Shown: in pieces, positions 58,721 through 64,000 of the stretch
How the letters are laid out: every line of letters starts with the position of its first letter
Numbering within the stretch: the first letter of the stretch is position 1
Assembly: GCA_936432065.2 (NCBI GenBank)
Contig: OW386293.2
Location: 30,578,234 to 30,642,233 of the forward strand
DNA: 64,000 nucleotides
Source of the DNA: Rutpela maculata
Taxonomy: Eukaryota; Arthropoda; Insecta; Coleoptera; Cerambycidae
Direction: 5' to 3'
Position numbers and translations under genes: made by a program
Notes under the pieces: generated by a model
What the model was told of the DNA's origin: nothing
The model's input: only the letters and a program-made list of their open reading frames with translations
Database searches by the model: none

Positions 58721-59866
58721 AAATTTTTTAAAAAGATTTATTAACTTAAAAGGAGCCAACGTTGGCTCTTGAAGAAGGAATTATAATAATAAATTAGAAC
58801 TGCTGCATTCTAACTGAGTTTAATAACTGAATGTATAAAGCGTGTTTAGTCACATTTATAACATACAGAACCTGTGTAAGCAAAGTATAGAACAAAGGAA
58901 ATGCAGTTCTGCAGTCAGCACAAGTTATAAGAAACAAAGGTGTAATATATCTAGATAAGCGATTAATGTTATCGTGTAATACGATATACTTGTGAAGGTT
59001 TTTTATGGCTAAATCTTAATAAGATAGCATGTAATTTTATATAGCAACTTCCCCCTTAATGAAAAAGTTGATGTTATGTAGCAACTTTTGAAAATTGTTA
59101 AAAACGTTAAATGAATATAATCAGTATAAATTGAAACAATGTTGAATGAATACAAAGCAAAATAATAAAATAATGTAAAAGTTAAAATTGGTAGACGATA
59201 ATAGTAAGTGAGTAATACATTACATAAACCTAATAAGGATAAAATACAATGGTCTAAATTAATAGACAAGGGTAAAACTCCACATATGAAAGTCTGTGTT
59301 AAGTCGATGTCCTCTTTTTCTTGAGGTTTAATACCGGGTCGCTTTCTTGGAGGAATCGATCTAGGAAATTTGGTAAATACTCTGCTTCGCTCTGAAGTAG
59401 GTGAAGGAGGGTTATCCGTTGAGGGTTGAATTCGCAATGCTCCACGTCTTCTTCTTTTGTATTTACAAGTTATGTAGAGTAGAACTAATAGAATGATGAG
59501 AGTGATTATGAAATATGTGAACCATGATTCATTTTTTAAAAAGATTTATTCACTTAAAAGGAGTCAACGTTGGCCCTTGGAGAAGGAATTAGAATAATAA
59601 ATTAGAACTGCTGCATTATAACTGAGTTTAATAACTGAATGTATAAAGCGTGTTTAGTCATATTTATAATATACAGAACCTGTGTAAGCAAAATATAGAA
59701 TAAATTAAATGCAGTTCTGTAGTCAGCACAAGTTATGAGAACAAAGGTGTAATATGATATCTTGAAGATAAGCGATTAATAAGAGAAGTTATCGTATAAT
59801 ACGATATACCTGTGAAGGTTTATTATGGCTAAGTCTTAATAAGATAGCATGTAATTTTATATAACA
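58721..59866 (-). mobile_element. internally deleted errantivirus (LTR - env tail - LTR)
   Basis: Minus strand: 5' LTR 59531-59866, a junction near 59525, the env C-terminal region to about 59240, a non-coding tail, the polypurine tract, and the 3' LTR 58721-59045. TATA lies on both sides (58717-58720 and 59867-59870), as in errantivirus insertions. gag, pol and most of env are missing. Confidence 0.8.
59300..59524 (-). pseudogene. env C-terminal fragment (transmembrane helix and tail)
   Basis: Aligns to the transmembrane helix and basic cytoplasmic tail of env at 1.98-2.21 kb with a few substitutions. It lacks the signal, cleavage site and ectodomain and is joined directly to the 5' LTR, so it cannot give an envelope protein. 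Confidence 0.75.
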
Positions 59867-59870
59867 TATA

Positions 59871-61024
59871 TATTTTACTTAACCTAAAAGTTGATAAAAA
59901 ATTCTGGAAACAATTCTTGAGCTTTATTAGATTTAAGCAAAAATATTTCGACCCTTGCAATTTTTTGCCAAAGTTAATAGTTTAAGAGTAAAAAATTCTT
60001 GAATAGCTAAAATGACGCAAATTACCTAACTTTGACAAGCTGTATCTCAAAAACTGTCCATAGGATCGCTCGATGTGATAAGAACTTTTGATCAGCATGA
60101 CTTGAACTACCAAATAGCAAAGTTTCAGCCAATTCCACCGAAACACCATTTCCGTCGGTTTTGTTCCGGGGTGCTTTAACTTTACACTGAAGTAAAAGTA
60201 AACATGTGCGCCACTGCGTTTTATTTATATCGTATGCACATTAAGTGATTTGTTTACAACCACACTAGTTGAAACAAGGAAGCGAATGCTGAATGCACAC
60301 ATGCAGTACAGAGGCATTTTAATTGCGTGATTGACTCTGCATCATGAAAATTAATACCTACACAGACAAGGCGGGAGCTTTCATGTATAGTACGCCACTT
60401 GATATTTGAGCCTGTAATAATTGCAAAGAAAACTATAAGCCGATACAATTACTACTAATAGTCTAAGAGCTAGTAGTGGAGTCAAATCATAATTTTAATG
60501 TGAATTGTCTGGGCAGGGCAGTTTTCCTGCTTTAACTTGCTCAGGGAGTTAACTTAAGTTCACAGCTCAGTTTTACAGTTTCTGCGAGGTCGGCGTATTG
60601 TTTATTTAAACAATTTATTCTTTTAGAACGTATTTTTCATCGGTTTTCTTTGAATATTTCGAAATCTATAATATGTCCTATGAAAAACAATAAAAAGAAG
60701 AAAAACGTTCATTTTCAGCTGTACAACAATAGTATATTATTCAGCGAGCGGTAATGTAGGTAATAACTCACGCAGATGAAAGTGAGTTATTACCATTACC
60801 GCAAGTTGAATGCTATACTTTATCTACGATTATAACAATAAATATTAAATTGAGAAAATTTTGTTTAAATTACTCAGTTTGTTTATTAATAAAATTAACT
60901 GTAAAATTTAATTTTTGTTCGCCCTTTTATATTTGTTATCTTCAAAGATTTAAGTGGAGGTAGAATGTGATTTTTAATCGAAATAGTGCGTAAACTGCTT
61001 GTAGACAAAAAATCAGCTTTGTAG
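59871..61024. other. stretch with a hairpin, no gene
   Basis: 60065-60155 repeats 58600-58715 in direct orientation ('gatcagcatgact', 'aatagcaaagtttcag', 'aattccaccgaa'). A hairpin with 21 bp arms (GCGGTAATG..AATAACTCAC) lies at 60748-60802. Confidence 0.5.
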
Positions 61025-61352
61025 ATTCATTTATAATAAAGTTAGAATACAGTCAAAAGGTATACAATTTATTACTGAACCATAGCAGATACGAAAAAAA
61101 TTAATAGAAACATTATTATAGAAAATTTAGTCAGCTTTAATTTTGTATATAACCACTTTTTGATTAGGGCTAACCGTTTTCGAGATATGAGCGAAAAACC
61201 AAAAACCGGGACCTTCTTCGTGCCCCCCCTGCACCCTCCCTACCTCCTACGTTCGGGGACTTTTGGTATGTTTACCTCCTAAATAGTCCAAACACTGCAA
61301 GTCAAAAATTGTGATCTCGGCATTTCCCCTTATTGAACGTTCATTGACCGAT
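61025..61352 (-). mobile_element. palindromic element, family P7, half copy
   Basis: Aligns to 7380-7662 with few differences, including 'gggctaaccgttttcgag' and the 'ccccttattgaacgtt' end. The second arm is absent. Confidence 0.65.
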
Positions 61353-61727
61353 TTTTTTGGCGCAAGATATTCGCGAAAAACCACGTTTTTTAAACTTTGA
61401 CCTTGGATATCTCGAAAAAGGGGGGGGGCGCTTTGGTAAGAACGTTTATGCAAAAATTCAGGTTTTTATTAATTTTGTCCAGGTCAAATGCTAATGTCCG
61501 TGGGCTAATGTTCAACTATAAATAAATAACGTTTAATGATTTTAAGGAGAACTTTTTATTTTTATGAAATTAGTGATCGCTTATCTATCCTCGTCCTTTT
61601 TTCATAACTTTTAGGGACCTTTTTTGAAGCGCTCCAATTTCTATTCTTTTTTTATATTAATTTGTGTGCATCAGTTACTAAATAATAATAACAGTTTATT
61701 TACTCTTAATTTTTATTAGTTTAGTTT

Positions 61728-61903
61728 TTAGCAATAATCATTAAATAAATCATAGTAGTCATCCACTACTTTAGTCTGTTTCTCTTTTTTTGGAGTAATT
61801 TCGAAAATGTGACGAGCTTGCCAGCACGATAGCGGTTCTATTCTAATCGGATTCACCACTCTGCCAGCTTCCACGGCTATAAAGTACTGATACTCGTCAT
61901 CCC
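61728..61903 (-). CDS. possible terminal exon of a host gene
   Basis: On the minus strand an AT-rich pyrimidine tract ends TTTCTATTTAG at 61904. The following frame is open for 57 codons to a TAA at 61728-61730, after two phase bases. The product contains 'DDEYQYFIAVEAG', 'VVNPIRIEPLSCWQARHIF' and 'VVDDYYDLFNDYC', a non-repetitive composition typical of conserved protein. AATAAA motifs follow near 61697-61710. I do not recognise the family, and no other exon was found in the window up to 64 kb. It has no ATG of its own, so it would be missed by ORF callers. Part of an unknown transposon gene is the alternative. Confidence 0.45.
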
Positions 61904-62444
61904 CTAAATAGAAAAATTGTTTTAATTACAAAAAATACTTATATAGGTAAACATCGAAATAACGAAAGTATGTGGAGAGGTTTTTTTGTAGTGTACTTCA
62001 GACGCATACTAGTCCATATGTATGGAATAAATTCACTTTAAGCGTAATGAGAACTTTTAGGGAATATCCTGAATTAGGTCGACTTTTAATTTGAAATTGC
62101 CATTTTAATTTTTTTTTAATTTTGCGCCAAGAAGCTCCTTTAATAATTACTATCAACCGCTCTGTTGATAAAAAATTGCGCTGCGCTTATAGTCCAGATT
62201 CTGGAGACGTTTATCTTTCAGTCCTAAGTACCTGTTAGACATATGGTTGAAAAGTATCGTACTCGATGTAAAATTGTCTGCTGAATCCGAATCCGGAGGG
62301 CGCATAAAAATCGGGGATTGTCTTAATCCGCGAATTTATCTGTTATTTCGGAAATTGTGAAAAATTGTATTTTTTAAATAAACTTGCTTTTTCTCCCACA
62401 AAACATAAGCTAAAAATCTATTCTTTTTTTTGTAGGTTACAATG
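61904..62444. other. unassigned stretch (upstream intron of the exon above, if real)
   Basis: AT-rich; a 'gctgaatccgaatcc' segment near 62280 recalls the CACAGGTCTACA MITE arms. No exon recognised. Confidence 0.3.
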
Positions 62445-63969
62445 CACAGTAGGCTAGAACCGCCTTTAAATGAAATATGCATGCACTCTCTCAATTCCTA
62501 CGGGAAATGGTAGCTTTATCTGTCCTGAAACAATTGCCGTAAAATCTAAAATCATTCCCTTGGCCGTTTTCTAGAAAATTCACTTTTAATTGTTTTTTGT
62601 TGATAACTGATTTTTTGCATTGATAAGCTTGTTAAAATGTCAATCAAGAAAGTAAAATTGAACATTCCAATACAAATTTCAACTTAAGCCAAGTTTGGGG
62701 AAATAACATACAAGAAACCTTCATGCTTGACAACTCCAGACGTTTTGATAATAATCGGATTATATAAACTTTCCAAGTAGTCAATTTAGACAAAATCATT
62801 AGATCTATTCCTATGTTATTTTGAATGACAGCAGTTTTTGTCTACCAACATATCCGTAACCAATGAATAACATTACTATTTGCGTAACTGGATTTACTAT
62901 AGGGAAATCCGAGCGCCTCTATTAGCCATCTGAGTAGACTTTCCATTCGCTCAGTCGGATAACGGGTGAGTATGAGAACTATACCACCGCCGATGAAGAC
63001 AACCCACAGAAGAGACATGACGATAACCCAACCACCCACCCACTACCCTGCAGGTACCGGATGAAATGCCATCCAGTACCAGTAGTCACCTAGCTCCGTG
63101 CAGATCGAAAGTGCTACCAAAACACTTATGTCTGCACTTCTACCTAACCGATGATCCGGATGGCAGGATGTCAACTGACAATCTGCATACCGGCAGTCAA
63201 TCCCAGCCAAAAGTATCCCAAAGTTTCCGAACAGACAGATGACTACCCCGGGGGTGACAAGCTGGCGAAGAAAGATCATCAAGACAGAAGAGCGCCAGAA
63301 GATAAAGGCCTTAGCCTGCAAGGTCCAACAGGCCAGGACCCGGGGAGGTGGGCCGAAATCATCCACACCGCTCACATTTGTGAGTGGGGTTAATGTAAAG
63401 TAAGCTCGCCCACCCCGTACGAGGCCGGCCCAGGTCTACAGCGATGTACTAGGGTAAAGAGCAGTAGTCCTGCTCGACCTTAGATATCTGAGACCGTCAT
63501 CACTGCCAAAGAATATTGGCGTCGCTCGGTTAGTTACTCTTTAGACTGCACTAGGCAAACAATCCAAGACTACAAGAGTGAAAATTTTCTGTGACCATGA
63601 TTAAAATCAAAGAAATCATGCAAAATACAAATGCAGTGCAAATCATGCAAGAACGCACGATGAAAATAGATATTGTCTTTGTCTATTTTATAAACGTAAG
63701 AATCACGGATTGAAGAAGATAACTGATACTTAACTGATAGATTGTTTGAAATATGTCCGGGTATTCAGAGGCTTCAAAAATTTAGTAGATTCTTGTTTTT
63801 ATCAATGCAAAAAATTAGTATAAAAAAAAAGTAAATTTTCTAGAAAACGGCCAAGGGAATGATTTCAGATTTTACGGGAATTGTTTCGGGACAGATAAAG
63901 CTACCATTTCCCGTAGGAATTGACAGAGTGCATGCATATTTCATTTAAAGGTGGTTCTAGCCCACTGTG
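62445..63969. mobile_element. DNA element with CACAGT(A/G)GGCTAGAACC termini
   Basis: TIRs of about 155 bp (62445-62600 and 63815-63969). AATG lies at 62441-62444 and 63970-63973. Its interior is interrupted by a truncated LINE. The 4 bp duplication fits Chapaev-type better than Transib. No transposase. Confidence 0.65.
62956..63521 (+). mobile_element. 5'-truncated copy of the 40-45 kb LINE (3' UTR only)
   Basis: Aligns to 44193-44780 from the last codons of ORF2 to the AATATTGGC end with moderate divergence. Flanked by TCGCTCAGT (62947-62955) and TCGCTCGGT (63522-63530), a 9 bp duplication with one change. Confidence 0.85.
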
Positions 63970-64000
63970 AATGCTCTTAATGTAACAGTGTAGTCAAAAC

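Overview
This window looks like repeat-dense, AT-rich intergenic or heterochromatic DNA from an insect genome. The evidence is an errantivirus with an envelope gene, Jockey-type LINEs, mariner-type transposases with an N-terminal YADM-type domain, long inverted-repeat elements and tRNA-like and 5S-derived repeats. A beetle is my best guess, but that is inference. No complete host gene is visible. The only candidate for host coding sequence is one terminal exon on the minus strand near 61.7-61.9 kb.

Layout. 0-2.8 kb: 3' end of an errantivirus (pol end, env, LTR). 3.3-7.7 kb: fold-back elements and a dispersed element (R1) interrupted by a 5'-truncated LINE. 9.1-15.3 kb: a palindrome carrying mirrored tRNA-like boxes, then a nested inverted-repeat composite holding two palindromic MITEs, two copies of a dispersed element (A) and a fragment of a CXC-type protein gene. 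16.7-27.5 kb: a LINE RNase H remnant, three mariner-like elements with long TIRs, and a separate DNA transposon with a different transposase. 27.8 kb: a 5S rRNA-derived remnant. 29.6 kb: a Harbinger-like fragment. 30.7-34.5 kb: a long-TIR element encoding a CXC/PIN-nuclease-like protein on the minus strand, split by a 1.2 kb insertion. 35-38 kb: another CXC remnant and a 2.1 kb giant palindrome inserted in a MITE. 38.6-45.9 kb: the best nested stack, in which a full-length 5.07 kb Jockey-type LINE sits in a solo LTR, which sits in a palindromic element. All three layers have readable junctions. 46.6-47.8 kb: a fourth CXC remnant. 48.9-51.1 kb: a second R1 copy with a second LINE in nearly the same spot. 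51.5-53.1 kb: an element with RSS-heptamer-like CACAGTG termini. 54.9-57.2 kb: a MITE and a third element A copy carrying a fold-back element. 58.7-59.9 kb: a deleted errantivirus on the minus strand. 62.4-64 kb: another CACAGT-ended element carrying a truncated copy of the same LINE as at 40-45 kb.

The most interesting theme is four remnants of one poorly characterised protein family. Its marks are a VFDGY motif, acidic nuclease-like motifs, an HA-x-(S/T)GCD-type region and a C-terminal cysteine cluster. Two remnants lie between long inverted repeats. This suggests that the family is the mobility protein of a long-TIR DNA transposon. A second theme is that two copies of one LINE family inserted independently within about 10 bp of the same point in a tRNA-like sequence.
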